From contig CM060898.1 of NCBI GenBank assembly GCA_030762935.1, forward strand, positions 100,881,281-100,945,280: DNA of 64,000 nt, read 5' to 3'. A program made the position numbers and the translations under genes. Each line of letters opens with the position of its first letter. The stretch's first letter is position 1. Source of the DNA: Hymenopus coronatus. Its lineage: Eukaryota > Arthropoda > Insecta > Mantodea > Hymenopodidae. The notes beneath the pieces are model-generated. The model saw only the letters and a list, made by a program, of their open reading frames with translations. It was not told the DNA's origin and did not search any database. Below, piece after piece: positions 12,161-22,936 of the stretch.

Positions 12161-12962
12161 TCTTTCTCTACACATACTATGCACATAGTGTATAGAGAAG
12201 GTATTGTAATGCACCCAAAAATTCGATACCGACATTTCACAGGCAATATATGTTTTAGGGTCCCCCGTAAACAAAAAAGCATTTTCAGAAAAATGTCCGT
12301 ACATGTGTGCGAGTGTGTCCGTGTGTCTGTGAACACGATAACTCAAAAAGTCGGTAAAATAGCAAACTTGATATTTAAGTTTAATATCTTCCAGGGATGC
12401 GACACGAATATTTTGAGAAAATTCCCCCCACTCGCAACTACCTTTTACATGGAACTTTTTTCGAAAATTTTGATTTTCTCAAAAATGGCTCTAACGCATT
12501 TGATTAGAATATCGTATATTAAAGATATTTACCTGACAAAGAAAATGTATCTCTTGAATTTTTTGGGAATAGCCTCCGAAGACTACCATATTCCGGATGA
12601 ATTTTACGGAATTTTGCATAACTGCTAAACCATATGAGATGGACAAAAACTTAAACTGAAAAATTTATGTTATATACATTTTTTTCGTGGAGTGGATCGT
12701 TTTTGAGATATTTCTTGTTTTTGGTATCAGCTGTGAAAAACTATACTTTTCTCATATATGAAATTGTCAACTCCTGTCCATACAAACAAAGAAACTTCAG
12801 TCACATAGCACCCAGCTTTTGACTATCACTTTAACCTATGGTACTCCCTTATTTCGCTTTTACTTACAAGGAAGCAAGTAATATAATTATTTCTGCTAAT
12901 AATTATCAGCAATAATTTGTTGCAGAGATGTAGAGAATGTCATGTGAATGGAACACATATTT
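12161..12962 (+). mobile_element. HINE-like repeat, complete copy
   Basis: The palindrome end (CTACACATACTATGCACATAG), a degenerate TG-rich tract near 12300, the body and the hairpin end (CATGTGAATGGAACACAT) are all present. A 149-codon frame (12179-12628) crosses it, but its translation is only chance reading of the repeat. Confidence 0.8.
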
Positions 12963-13104
12963 GTTATTTTTTCTAGATCTTCAAAGAGCACGGAATTTCA
13001 AAGTAACGCCTTGTTTAAACATCTGACTTGCTGTATCCGGCAACAACATTTAAAATGTAAAATAAAAGTTTATGTGTACTATTAGGAAGTATATACAAGA
13101 ATAG

Positions 13105-13317
13105 GTAGACTCCTTAGCGCGGTGATAGCGAGGCTGCTTTCCAAGTGGGAGACCTGGGTTGTATTCCCGGTACCGGCGTGGGGAGTTTTTCTGAGTGCAC
13201 TCAGCCTCGTGAGGTCCCTGGGGAGCCAATTGAGTAGCTGCTTGATTGAGAAGTAGCGGCTCCAGATCGAGAAGACCGCATTAACCGGCCCGGAGGGGCT
13301 CGAGACGCTGATGACAC
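13105..13317 (+). mobile_element. SINE family F copy
   Basis: A tRNA-like head (GCGGTGATAGCGAGGCTGC) and a B-box region (GACCTGGGTTGTATTCCC) are followed by the family body GGTACCGGCGTGGGGAG and GAAGTAGCGGCTCCAG. The second copy, at 48135-48453, has a clear target-site duplication. Confidence 0.6.
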
Positions 13318-13452
13318 GGGCCTTTTTCTAAAAATGCTTTTTTCTGACTGACATATATTCCCGGTGAAATTTCGACGTCGAATTTTTGGGTGGAATACAA
13401 TGTCTTTTATGTCCACTATGTAGATTGTACATGCGGGCTAGAGAAAGAAAGA
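13318..13452 (-). mobile_element. HINE-like repeat, palindrome-end fragment
   Basis: Only the last 135 bp of the unit are present: the block after the CA tract, TTTTTGGGTGGAATACAATG, a diverged palindrome and TAGAGAAAG. Confidence 0.6.
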
Positions 13453-13621
13453 AATGTAATTTCCTTATATTTGTGGGGGTAGGAAGAAGTTAGAACGTTT
13501 ATTTAACGGTCTAACTTCTTAAGAATTTTACCCTACTTCTTTCACATAATTGAAATGAAAATTTATAGAAGTTACGTTGGATCTACTTTACGTAGTAAAA
13601 AATTTAAACATTTGATCTGTT

Positions 13622-13827
13622 TTACAATAATTGGAAACTAATAACAAGGAGTATCTACGAAATCGTTAACTCTACAAAAAATGTATGAGACATAAATTGT
13701 ATTTTAACGAGATATATGTTTTTTGTTGAATAACTTTTTGTCCATCTCTTACGGTTTACCAGTTGTACAAAAGTCAACCAGAATGAAGAGAATATATTAA
13801 CAAACCAGGTTAAAGGACGTTAAACTA

Positions 13828-13861
<34 letters not shown>

Positions 13862-14150
13862 AATAGAATAGACCAAGAAATTCACGGCATTGTATTCAAA
13901 ATCGTTACAACCATTTTTGAGAAAATAAAACTGATCGAATTTTTTTCCATGGCTAGGATTTTGTCGGGTATTTTCGTATCACATCCTTGGAAAATGCTGA
14001 GCTTACATATTAAGTTTAGTTTTTAACCAGCTTTTCGTTTTTGAGACATCGTGTTCACAGGCATAGACACACACGCGCGTGCGCGGGCATTTTCCAAGTA
14101 CTGTTGTTTTGGATTTAGGGGACCTCAAAGCATATATTTGATCTAATATT
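13622..14150 (-). mobile_element. HINE-like repeat interrupted by a SINE tail
   Basis: The body runs 13622-13795 and 13861-14150. Between them is the 3' end of a family A SINE with its A-run. The microsatellite has decayed to ACACACACGCGCGTGCGCG. Confidence 0.6.
13796..13859 (+). mobile_element. SINE family A, 3' end with poly(A)
   Basis: CAGGTTAAAGGACGTTAAAC followed by about 31 A residues matches the 3' end of the full family A copy at 31447. The head and most of the body are missing. Confidence 0.7.
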
Positions 14151-14189
14151 AAGCACTCGACAGAAACGGCATAGTTCCATAACAATATC

Positions 14190-14525
14190 AGGTTCGAGCA
14201 TTCGGCCAGTTCCGATGAGTAAGTGTATGCACCATCTGTCCGAATCGACCATCACTAAGCTCCGGAGACAACTTGAAACAAGAAAGAAGGAAATTAATTG
14301 AAAGGAAGTGGGGAGATAGAAAATTCGTGATAGAATACACTATGCCAGTATTCGTGTTGCAAACCGGAAAAATCACAAGAAAGCCATAGGGAGAGTGGAC
14401 CGTCACCGGGAGTCGAACCCAGGACATCTCGTTTGCCTGTCTCATACATTACCGGGGATCCATTTCCCTTAAAGAAGGTATGGACAAACCCCTAACCACT
14501 TTGCCCGCAACCCGTGAAGTTGACT
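14190..14525 (-). mobile_element. tRNA-derived SINE, family H
   Basis: On the minus strand a GTGGTTAGGGG head (A-box-like) is followed by TGGGTTCGACTCCC, a very good B box, and a body of about 230 bp. No second copy was seen here, so the family assignment rests on the tRNA-like promoter alone. Confidence 0.55.
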
Positions 14526-14681
14526 AACCCCACGTAGTTTGAAACGAATCGGTAGATGGGGGGGGGGAAACGAGGGGGAAAGTGCAGTGGCATTATGATT
14601 CTTAGATAATCAGTAGTGATTTCTTTAATTACAGTTTAGATATAGTAAAATAATGTAAGCGCAATTGTAATTTTAATTACA

Positions 14682-14966
14682 TTATTTTAAATTTGCAACT
14701 GATTCATTAAAATTTGGGATGCCTCTAATAGTGAGATTTTCTGATGCAACAATAGATCTTATTTTAACTTGAGATAATTCATTTGGGAAAACGGTGTGTC
14801 GCACAAAATTGTAAAAGAACATTTTCAATATTTTGGCTACCAAAAACCTTAATTGTGTGTGTTTTGCACCTGATAAAAGTTTAAACAGATCAACCCCATG
14901 TTTTGCTGACAAAATATTTACAGATATTTTATTTTCAGTGATATTGTATAGCTGCAAATCCAGCAT
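14682..14966 (-). CDS. Unrecognised open frame, possibly an exon or transposon piece
   Basis: A 94-codon minus-strand frame that stays open upstream to about 15045, where a stop lies in frame. The product is hydrophilic, with mixed charged and hydrophobic residues and no low complexity, unlike the chance frames inside the repeats. I recognise no domain or catalytic motif. It lies beside the mariner-interrupted exon candidate but on the other strand. It may be a fragment of an unknown transposon. Confidence 0.25.
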   Translation of the reverse strand: MLDLQLYNITENKISVNILSAKHGVDLFKLLSGAKHTQLRFLVAKILKMFFYNFVRHTVFPNELSQVKIRSIVASENLTIRGIPNFNESVANLK

Positions 14967-15228
14967 TGCCCTTGCTGGTTTAAAATGCGAAGGATTTTCA
15001 AAAAAATGAAAACTATTTTTGGCATATCGTTACTCTGTAGATTTTCTAATAAGGGAATATATTTATTAAATTCCTTGTTCTCGCTTGTATTTTATAAGGA
15101 TTGCAAATAGGGAAAATATACAGATGTTAATGCAATCAATCGTACAACTGTTCCATATTTTTATTTCTTTCTTATTGTTTAAGCCCATTTAAGTGTGGTT
15201 TATTTATTTATTTGCTCCCTTTCAACAG

Positions 15229-15370
15229 GACATAACTCACAAATAGAGAAAGTACTTTTCAACAAGGAGGGTCAGATCTTTCTATACAAGATTATATGTC
15301 ATGAAAAGTATCTAATTGGAATTCTACCGCGGCCCGACACTGCTACGTCATACATGTGCATAAGGCCTTA
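15229..15370 (+). CDS. Candidate terminal exon of an unrecognised gene
   Basis: A good splice-acceptor context (TTTGCTCCCTTTCAACAG, ending near 15228) is followed by about 47 open codons of ordinary, low-repeat composition ending ..CIRP. A mariner then begins at the TA dinucleotide of what would be the stop codon: removing the element and one duplicated TA gives CCT TAA. With the element present, translation continues into mariner and LINE sequence to 15533. The protein is not recognised, and upstream exons are not identified. Confidence 0.35.
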
Positions 15371-15501
15371 CGAGGGTGGTTTCATGAGTCTGGTAAATTT
15401 CCATGAAAGCATGGATCATTTTTGTTGCGTCTTAATGGTTGGTAAACTTGATTATTCAAAGAATCATATAAAACATTTCAACAAAGTACATCATGCAGTT
15501 C

Positions 15502-16575
15502 GAAGGCTCTGTACTTTCCCCCACGCTCTTTAGCGTCTACATGGCCGACCTACCAGCAAGTCAACATAGCCCAGTATGCTGATGACGTGCTGTTATTCTG
15601 TACAAACAGACACCCACGCAGAGCCTTCAACCCCATTCAGAGACACCTCCGCCTCATCCAAGAGTGGTGCGAGCGTTGGCGGTTGTCCATCAATCCGGAG
15701 AAAAGCCACGCTATTCTCTTCACCAAGCGCCTCTTTCCCGCAAACTTCCCTACATTTACGTACCTCAACCGAAGGATACAATGGACGAACACCATTACCT
15801 ACTTGGGGGTGAAGCTTGACAGGGGCGTCACCTTTGGGGAGCACATCAGGGAACTGAGGTGTCGGGGTCATGGGGCTACGGCCTCCTTGTACCCGAAGTC
15901 CACGATGCCGGTTCCCCTTAAGTTGCGCCTTTTGAGGGCTCTCATAGTCCCCTTGCTAATCTACGCCTGTGAGATCTGGGGCACGGCGGCAGACTCCAGT
16001 CTGCTGTTGCTTCAGGGGCTACAGAATAGATGTCTTCGGGCTATCTATTCTGTGCCTCGTGGCTTTCCAACGAGACTCCTGCACGAAGCCTTAGGTCTAC
16101 CATACCTGGAGGACGAGATTAGGCGTCGGGCAACAAACTTCAACGAAGGGTTACCATCCCATCGGAGCGCCATCGTTAGGTCTCTGGGGATTACAATCCC
16201 ACAAACCACCGCTTCAGGCGATATCGGCTTCCCCGCATGACTTGCGGGCATCCCCGGTAACGAAGGAGCACCTCCAACAGCTGCTAAGGCTAAGCTCCTT
16301 ACAATTCTCCAAGAGTTGATTGGATTCAAAATTAAAACCTCAAAACAAACATTTTGATAAACTCACACCAGCGGTGCACAAGGGCCGTTGCACTATGATA
16401 GGCAACCGTTGAGGGGCAACACTTGCCTCCTCCCGTCACTCCAAAACCCCAACACTCAACCGCCATTCTGCAAAAACACACAATCCCGTCAGAACGTGGT
16501 TAAGTTCTCTCCGAGAACAGGGACACGTTTACACCTTGGGCTGCCCTCAGCCTGCCAATTACTCTGGTCTGGTAG
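15502..16575 (+). mobile_element. Jockey-type LINE, 5'-truncated insertion in mariner
   Basis: It encodes the second half of a reverse transcriptase, including the YADD catalytic box (15575-15586), then the thumb and C-terminal region to 16240. It is frameshifted just before YADD. It sits in the mariner 5' leader and is flanked by CATGCAGTTC (15492-15501) and CGTGCAGTTC (16576-16585), a 10-bp target duplication with one mismatch. A 5'-truncated copy is typical of LINE insertion. No poly(A) tail is visible at the 3' edge. Confidence 0.75.
15587..16240 (+). pseudogene. LINE reverse transcriptase C-terminal frame
   Basis: An open frame of 217 codons starting just after the YADD box. It carries the KSHAILF and YLGVKLD motifs and the IYACEIWG segment usual for Jockey-group reverse transcriptases after the palm domain. 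The upstream part (EGSVLSPTLFS, 15502-15560) is in another frame, and the fingers, endonuclease and ORF1 are missing. A related fragment on the minus strand lies at 18918-19175. Confidence 0.75.
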
Positions 16576-16626
16576 CGTGCAGTTCATTGTTGACAGCTGT
16601 CTGAATTGGTTAGATTGCGATTGAAA

Positions 16627-17573
16627 ATGGAGAAAACCGAATTTCGTGGTGTTGTTAAACATTTTCATTTGAAGGGTTGGACTGCCGCACAGATCAAAAC
16701 AAATTGGATGAAGTTCATGTGGACTTTCCATCATAAATGAAGATCACTTACTTTTGGATTAATTAATTTAAACGTGATCGGACAAGCACACTACGGATGT
16801 CCAATTGAGGTCACAACCAAGGAAACCATTGACAATATCCGTGATAAGGTAAAGCAAGACCACCGATTAAAAATTCATGAGAATGTTGAAACTGCAGGCA
16901 TCTCAACTGAGCCCTGCATAATATCCTGCACGGAGAATTGGTGTGAAGAAGTTGTGCTCGAGGTGAGTATCATGATTGCTTACAGTCGACCAAAAGCGCA
17001 TCCAGAACATTTTAGTATATTGCCTGGCGATGTTTAATTCCAATCCACAAGACCTTTTGCGCCAATTTGTGACTTATTGAAACCTGGATTCATCATTATA
17101 TACTAGAGTCAAAACTGCAGCAAACAATAGACGCATCGAAGAAAGCGAAGTTCATTTTGTTAGCTGCAAAATTAATGATCACTGTATTTTTGGACTCTCA
17201 AGGCATAATCCTTATATATTACTTGGGAAAAGGCAGAACTATAACTGGATCGTTTGATACTTGCGCTGGCTAAAAAAGACCAAGTCGGCACAAAACAGTG
17301 CTCTTTCACCAGGGCAATGTACTGTCCACATATATTACCGTTAGCAATGGTGAAAGTGCATGAATGTTCCTCATTCAAACTATTTACCAGACTGACTTAG
17401 GCCTGTGCCCTAGCTTAAACTTTGGCATGGTGGGAAGAAATTTTCATAAAATGAGTAAGTGATATTCGAGTATTTTGCAGAGTTTGACAACCTATTTTTT
17501 CTACGGGTTGAAAAAGCTGGTGGATCGCTGGATCAAACGTATATCCCTCAAAGGAGACTATGTTGAGAAGTAA
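16627..17573 (+). pseudogene. mariner transposase, degenerate
   Basis: It starts MEKTEF with the N-terminal helix-turn-helix region and ends GDYVEK then TAA, both typical of mariner transposases, but the frame shifts several times. The WIHHY block is recognisable near 17085 with the preceding catalytic aspartate lost, and the second catalytic site reads HQGN instead of HQDN (near 17310). It cannot encode an active D,D34D enzyme. Confidence 0.8.
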
Positions 17574-17785
17574 GGCGAGTTGCTTCCGAAATAAACACCT
17601 TATCTTGTTTTTTATTTGATAAAATATCAAACTTATTAAACCACCCTCGTATAAATAGGGGATATCATCGGCCGCCATTTTGGTTCAAGAGGAACTTGAA
17701 CAGGTAGAGCAAACGTAAGATTCTCCATACGTGTACATGGTAGTAAATGGAAGTTAATACATGTTTTACAAAATGTATTAACAAT

Positions 17786-17960
17786 ATGGCACACTGTTTG
17801 GTACCAGTTTGTTCCAATAAAAGTTATAAAGGACACTGATTTTTACGATTTCCGGCTGATGATTCCAGAAGGGTAATTTGGTTAAAGAATTTCTAGTGTG
17901 ATATGTGGTGACAAACTCCTCGTCTAAGATAACTGTAGTTTTTGTTACAAAATAACAAAC
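17786..17960 (+). pseudogene. THAP-type zinc finger domain relic
   Basis: ATG at 17786 opens MAHCLVPVCSN, then after a stop codon FLRFPADDSRR and IWLKNF, then a second stop and C..MW. This is the order of the THAP C2CH DNA-binding domain (Cys-x4-Cys, RFP, trailing W). Two or more in-frame stops make it a dead copy, or an exon with damage. THAP domains occur in P-element transposases and in host regulators; which this was is not clear. Confidence 0.5.
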
Positions 17961-18520
17961 TATAATGTTTTTGCTATTTATTTCGTTGAACATTTGAATT
18001 TGCTGGTTGGATATAAATGAAAATACGACAAAGAGAACTAAAATATAGATAAAGTCAGCAGTAAAGAAATTTATATTCATAACATTCTGTGGTTCTCTAA
18101 CCCTAGACTATACTCAAGTGGTAACTATTATTATTATTATTAACATCATCATCATCATCATCATTATTGAAATTTTCACATAAACATAACTTCAGAAGGA
18201 TATATATTAAAATAGCGTACTGCAATTCATCTGATTTAAGCTATTAAAATCCGTGATAAGTTAGGAAAAACTACTTTTGTGTTTGTTCAAAAAATTGTTA
18301 AATTATGTTTAGTTCTTTTATATCCCCCCTTTTTCATGCTATCTGTCATTTATAAATAAGTAGTAAAATTCTTGTTTATATCAAAGATCCGTTAAACTTA
18401 AAATACGATTTGAAGTTTACGAATAGGTGTTGAAACGTTAATGTATAAAGAATCTGTTCATTTAGACAAATTGATCCAGAAAAGCAAAATAATAAATATA
18501 GAAATAAATTGGCACCTTTT
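17961..18520. other. Unassigned AT-rich stretch with trinucleotide repeats
   Basis: It contains (TTA)n and (ATC)n-type tracts at 18124-18172. No gene is recognised. Confidence 0.5.
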
Positions 18521-18915
18521 AATATTCTACTGCTTTGCTATTAGCTCAAGTAATCTTGTATTTGCGGTAGCGTGCGTGCGTGCGTGTGTGTCTGGTAGGC
18601 TCGTGGTGAGCCTGGGTGTTCTTGCTGTGTACCTACCCTGGTAAGGGTTTAACCACAGGAATGAGGTGATGGTTAAGATTTTATTTGAGGTTTCGAGTGT
18701 TGGTGTTAAGGAGGTAGCGCTGGTAGGCTCCTCGAGCGGTTGCATTTTCAGGAGCAGCATCCTTTCCTCTGCTCCGCTGGTGTTTATTTTTTAAATATGG
18801 TGGTGAATTTTGATAGACCTGTCCCTATGGGAGGGGGAGTGCTTTGTTCAGCTATTACGCTGTTGGCTGGTTTAAAGCCGTTGTTACCGGGGGGGCCATG
18901 CGGGCCTTTTTCGGC
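18521..18915. other. GC-richer stretch of unknown origin
   Basis: It has a short (GTGC)n tract near 18571-18592 and G-rich segments (GGGAGGGGGAG, GGGGGGGCC). It abuts a minus-strand LINE fragment. Open frames are short and unrecognised. It may be part of another retroelement, but I cannot show that. Confidence 0.35.
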
Positions 18916-18917
18916 GT

Positions 18918-19175
18918 TCAGAGGGTAGGTAAGTACTCCCCCAGTGATCTGACAAGAGCGTTCTCATGTTCGCCCAATCTGGCGTAGAATTTTTGAGCCC
19001 GGCGCCTAATAACATCTTCCACATATGGGAGGGCCGAAGCTTTATGTAGTAGCCTCAAAGGGAAACGTCGACATACAGAATAAATGGACCGGAATCCTCT
19101 ATTCTGCACCCGCTGTAACCAGAGAAGCCAGGAGTCTGCTGCCATACCCCACACTTCGCAGGCATATTTTGCGGT
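18918..19175 (-). pseudogene. Jockey-type LINE reverse transcriptase fragment
   Basis: The minus-strand frame gives YACEVWGMAADSW, then LLWLQRVQNR and RLLHKASALPY. It closely parallels the LINE copy in the mariner (YACEIWGTAADSS and so on), so it is the same family. Only the C-terminal region survives; neither YADD nor a tail is present. Confidence 0.75.
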
Positions 19176-19800
19176 AGATTAGATTAGATTGCGTTTTGTA
19201 GGTTCATGATGACCAAGCAGCCTTGAAAATAGAACATGTCAAAGCATACAACATTAAATACACCAAGTATACAACATTTAAAGTTCTTGCATTAAAACTG
19301 TAACAAATATCTTTAACTTTCAACATCACTTGGCTTTTACAGTCTATGTCGCTATACAGTGTTTACATACTTGTATACAGAAGTGTCTAAATTTAAAGTC
19401 AAGATTTATATTCTGAAAATATTAAATATGTACACAGAAACGTTGTCAGTGTCTTTCTAAATTGTCAGTTGTTACTTTTGAAACTAGATATACGACGTAT
19501 ATATTCAAATTACAGTACTGAATCATACATGCAATAAATATTAACTTTATAGTCCATTTCATGAAACAGTTACTAAACAAAAGAAAACTACACTTGACTT
19601 TTAGCCTGTGTTATATCACTAGTGTTTACATTCTTAGTTATGTGTATGGAATGACAAAATTTCACTAGATTAAAATGTGGGTATATTGACATATTAAAGA
19701 CACCTATTGTTTACATCCTTACTTGTTTGGAAAAAGTGTCAAATTTTGATACTAAGATAACGTTATAAAATTGTACATTAAACATAAAATCACTTTCACT
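19176..19800. other. Unassigned AT-rich stretch
   Basis: No gene is recognised. It may include the 3' end of the minus-strand LINE relic that lies just beyond it (19820-20330), but no tail or duplication is visible. Confidence 0.35.
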
Positions 19801-19819
19801 TCACTTTATGCTGGATTAC

Positions 19820-20330
19820 AAGAAAATAATTAGGCTGATTACTGATTCATCTACAGAATAAAATTACATACCAAGATATATTTAAGAGACACTTTAAAAA
19901 TATTGCAGTTGCTTACTTTTTCCGTGAGATTACTGGGAAGAACATTAAGTATTTTAATTGTTTCATGGTATACACCTGTCTAGAAGCCAGATAGTTTTGT
20001 ATTATGAGGATGGGTATTTCCCTTTTGTCTGGTGTTAAAATTATGTATTTCCATGTTTGCTATAAAAGTTTGTTATTGGCGTAATATTTCAAAGTGGATA
20101 ATATGTATGCCCAAGGTAATGCTACGAAATTTCTTTGCATGACTGTTTACTATGAGTGTTGCCCATTATTTGTATAGCTTTCTTTTGTATTATTTTGTAT
20201 TTTATTTGCACTTACTATTTACTGAATTACCCCAGGCAAATTATTCCATACTCTGGGAAAAATAGTTAGAAAAAAAAGAAAATACAGACGCTGCTTTACA
20301 TTTAGGCCACCATATAGTTTTGAAATCGCG
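19820..20330 (-). pseudogene. LINE ORF2 C-terminus, heavily decayed
   Basis: In shifting minus-strand frames I read IIQKKAIQIM, SKQSCKEI, HNFNTRQKGNTHPHNTKLS and then TGVYHET..LNVLPSNLTE. These are the order and motifs of the region after the thumb in CR1/Jockey-type LINE proteins (QKKAIRI.., NTR.., LPS..). Several stops and frameshifts are present. It belongs to a different LINE lineage from the 15.5-kb copy. Confidence 0.6.
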
Positions 20331-20724
20331 ATAAATCGATGTGCTAAAAATCCTAAAATAAGTTATTAATAAACTCTTCTCTCTTTTATGCTCCCGCAAA
20401 AATGTTGTTTACATAAGGACTGAGTTCAAATCTTAAATCAATCTTTAAGATAAAATGCGGACTAATAAATGCAATAGATTTAATACCTAAAATCACGAGC
20501 TCTCAGAAATTGTATTCAGATTTGCGTGGCTGAAACAGTTTCTTATATATATTCCTTTCCACGAAAATGCGCCCAATTATGGCAACAAAGTCGTTATTGC
20601 TTATAATGATAAGTACAACCAATGAAGAATTAGTTGACAAGAAAGCATTTAAGCAAACTTGATTTTTCCTTAAAATTACACGTGTTTATATTTATTTTGA
20701 TTTGAGGGCAGAGATAAAAGATAT
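20331..20724. other. Unassigned AT-rich stretch
   Basis: No recognisable gene or repeat from the families described here. Confidence 0.4.
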
Positions 20725-21106
20725 AATGTATGACGCTCACATAACTTTCCACCGGTTCAGTAAACAAACTATTCTTACAAAAGATTATCCTTTTATCTAC
20801 GTCATGCTAATCGAGATAAACATTAGCATAAACTATTTATTATTTGCTTTTTTGTAAGTAAAAGGTAAATAAGGGAATGCAGTAGGGTAAAGCGATAATG
20901 AAATCTTTCAAAAGCTGATTATCATGTAAGCAATTGAAATATGCTTCTCTTAGCATGGCCAGGAATAAACAAAAGAGATATATAACCAAATATGACTTCC
21001 CGTTTGAGAAAAGTGGTTTGATATTGAATAAGGAATATCTCGAAAACGGTTAACTCTCCAAAAAGTGTGTGTGTGACAAACGTTCTGTGTTTTAGCGATA
21101 TGTTTT
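20725..21106 (-). mobile_element. HINE-like repeat, hairpin-side half
   Basis: It contains the CATGCTAATCGAGATAAACATTAGC block and the blocks that follow, and stops at TTAGCGATATG. A plus-strand copy starts directly after it, so the two diverge head to head. Confidence 0.65.
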
Positions 21107-21806
21107 ACTTTCTCTACACGTACTATGTACATAGTGTATATGAATGTATTCTATTGCACCCAAGAATTCGGTACCGAGATTTCATCGCAAATACATGTTT
21201 TGGGTCCCCCTGAATCAAAAAAAAAAAAAATGGAAAAAGGACCATGTGTGTGCGTGTAGATGTGTGTGTGTGTGTGTGTGTGTGTGTCTGTGGACAGCAT
21301 AGCTCAAAAACGAAAGGACCGTTAAATACCAAACTTGGTATTTACTTTTGGTATCTTCCAAGCATGCAACACGAAGATTTTTAAGAAAACCCCCAACCCC
21401 AAACTACCCTTTACATGGAAAAATATTCGAAAATTTTTATTTTCTCAAAAATGGCACCAACGATTTTGATTAAAATCTCTTATGTTTAAGATATTTACAT
21501 GGCAAATAAAAATGTACATCTTGAATTTTCTGGGAATAGCCTCTAAAGATCTCTTTATTCTGGATGATTTTTATAAACCGTAAGAGATAGACAAAAAACT
21601 TACTGCCGAAAAAACATAGATCACGATAAAACACAATTTATGTCCAATAATTTTTTTTTCGTGGGGTTGATCGTTTTTTAAATATTCCTCGTTGATGATT
21701 TCAGTTTAAAAAAAATACCTTTCTCATACAGGAATTGATAAACTCGTGTCCATACAAACACAGGAACTTCAGTCACATAGCAACCAGCTTGTGACTATCA
21801 CTTTTT
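21107..21806 (+). mobile_element. HINE-like repeat, 3'-truncated
   Basis: It starts ACTTTCTCTACACGTACTATG, has a (TG)n tract at about 21247-21287 and the body as far as GTGACTATCACTT; the hairpin end is missing. Confidence 0.75.
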
Positions 21807-22374
21807 TAATTTAATTTCTATTTTTGAAAGAAAATACAGAAATTTCTAATTTTGATGGAGTTTTAGGTTTTGGTGTGACGGAAAAAATAATCATGTGATG
21901 AGCCACTTCTGGTTTCCCAATCAACTGGCTTAGTGGATGCCCTAAAAGCAATATTGCAGATTCTAGTGCAGTTTTAGATTTGACTCTGCCATTGGTCGAT
22001 TGACCAACATGGCTGCCCATGCACAATAGAATGAAACAGAAGACTGTACAGTTCGCATTGGAAAGCAGAACCTAATTTTTACTCCTTATTGCAATCCAGG
22101 TCATTTATATATACCTAATTTAACCTAACCTGTCATTCATCTGTCACGTAGCCATATTGTCTCCGTAACCAATAGGAAAGGCTCAGGAAAGAACGTTAGT
22201 CTAAAACTGAACTAGAATCTGCAATCTCGCACCCTATAAGGGCTAATACTGAATTGGCTTATTGAGCACGCTGAAATAACTGGGGAAAAGAATTCAGAGT
22301 TCAATTTCAGCGTAGTTCACATGTGCCGACTGCACTGAGCAGGACGGTAGTTGAGGCTGCAGTGTGTGAATGAC

Positions 22375-22689
22375 TCAAGTCTCAACTTGAGATGACGATG
22401 CGATAGCCGGGTCCATCGCACTTTCCCGCAACCAATTTGGTGGTGCTTCCTCCAACACAAAATAACAACTGACTTCCTTCCTTCTTCCCATCGCTACAAC
22501 AAAATGTCTTTCCTCTCCTTGTGCTTTGATTCTGAAGCAACTCGAGTATTTGGCAATGAACAATGCTTTTTTCTGTGGACGCTCGTTCTCTGTTGCGTCC
22601 ATTTCCGCATGGCACCTTTCTTCTTCGCAACACCTAGCGCTGTTTAATATTCCTACCGTTTCCATTGTGTTGCCCCGGCGGATGTGCAT
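22375..22689 (-). CDS. Unrecognised 104-codon open frame
   Basis: The product is hydrophilic and acidic/basic mixed, with several cysteines near the N-terminus (CCEEERC). Base composition is more gene-like than in the surrounding DNA. No domain is recognised, and an overlapping minus-strand frame (22382-22633) shows that open length alone is weak evidence. Confidence 0.2.
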   Translation of the reverse strand: MHIRRGNTMETVGILNSARCCEEERCHAEMDATENERPQKKALFIAKYSSCFRIKAQGEERHFVVAMGRRKEVSCYFVLEEAPPNWLRESAMDPAIASSSQVET

Positions 22690-22936
22690 GCTCTCGGAAG
22701 ATTATAAATCTTGTTGTTGGTTATTTGTTAGCCACAAACCTACAATTGTTGTGTAGTTTCTAGCTCTTTTTCCTCCTCCCACGAGGAAACCCGCTATTAG
22801 CAGCCACTCTTGACTATTGGTGTTTGCTCACATTGACGGTCTTGCTAATGTACGCATTCGTTACGAATGGTGTGTGTGTGTGTGTGTGTTGGAGTGTGAG
22901 CGAGAGAGACAGAGAAACTCATGTGAAATATGCACG

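Larger units (their letters stand above)
15371..17649 (+). mobile_element. mariner element, interrupted by a LINE
   Basis: Terminal inverted repeats CGAGGGTGGTTTCATGAGT (15371 on) and its counterpart ending CCACCCTCG (17649) are each bordered by a TA, the mariner target duplication. Without the LINE insert (15502-16575 plus one target copy) the element is about 1.2 kb, the normal mariner length. The transposase gene inside is inactivated. Confidence 0.85.

Noticed and set aside
12179..12628. 149-codon open frame, with similar peptides (IPNLVFKF.IFQG) seen at many other loci
   Set aside because: The similar peptides arise because the same HINE-like repeat is read in chance frames on both strands. 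Frames open and close at different points in each copy and show no conserved start, so they are not genes.
15195..15533. A single 112-codon gene starting at 15195
   Set aside because: The first codons lie in the likely intron before the acceptor site, and the last 54 or so are mariner and LINE sequence. Only about 15229-15370 is exon-like.
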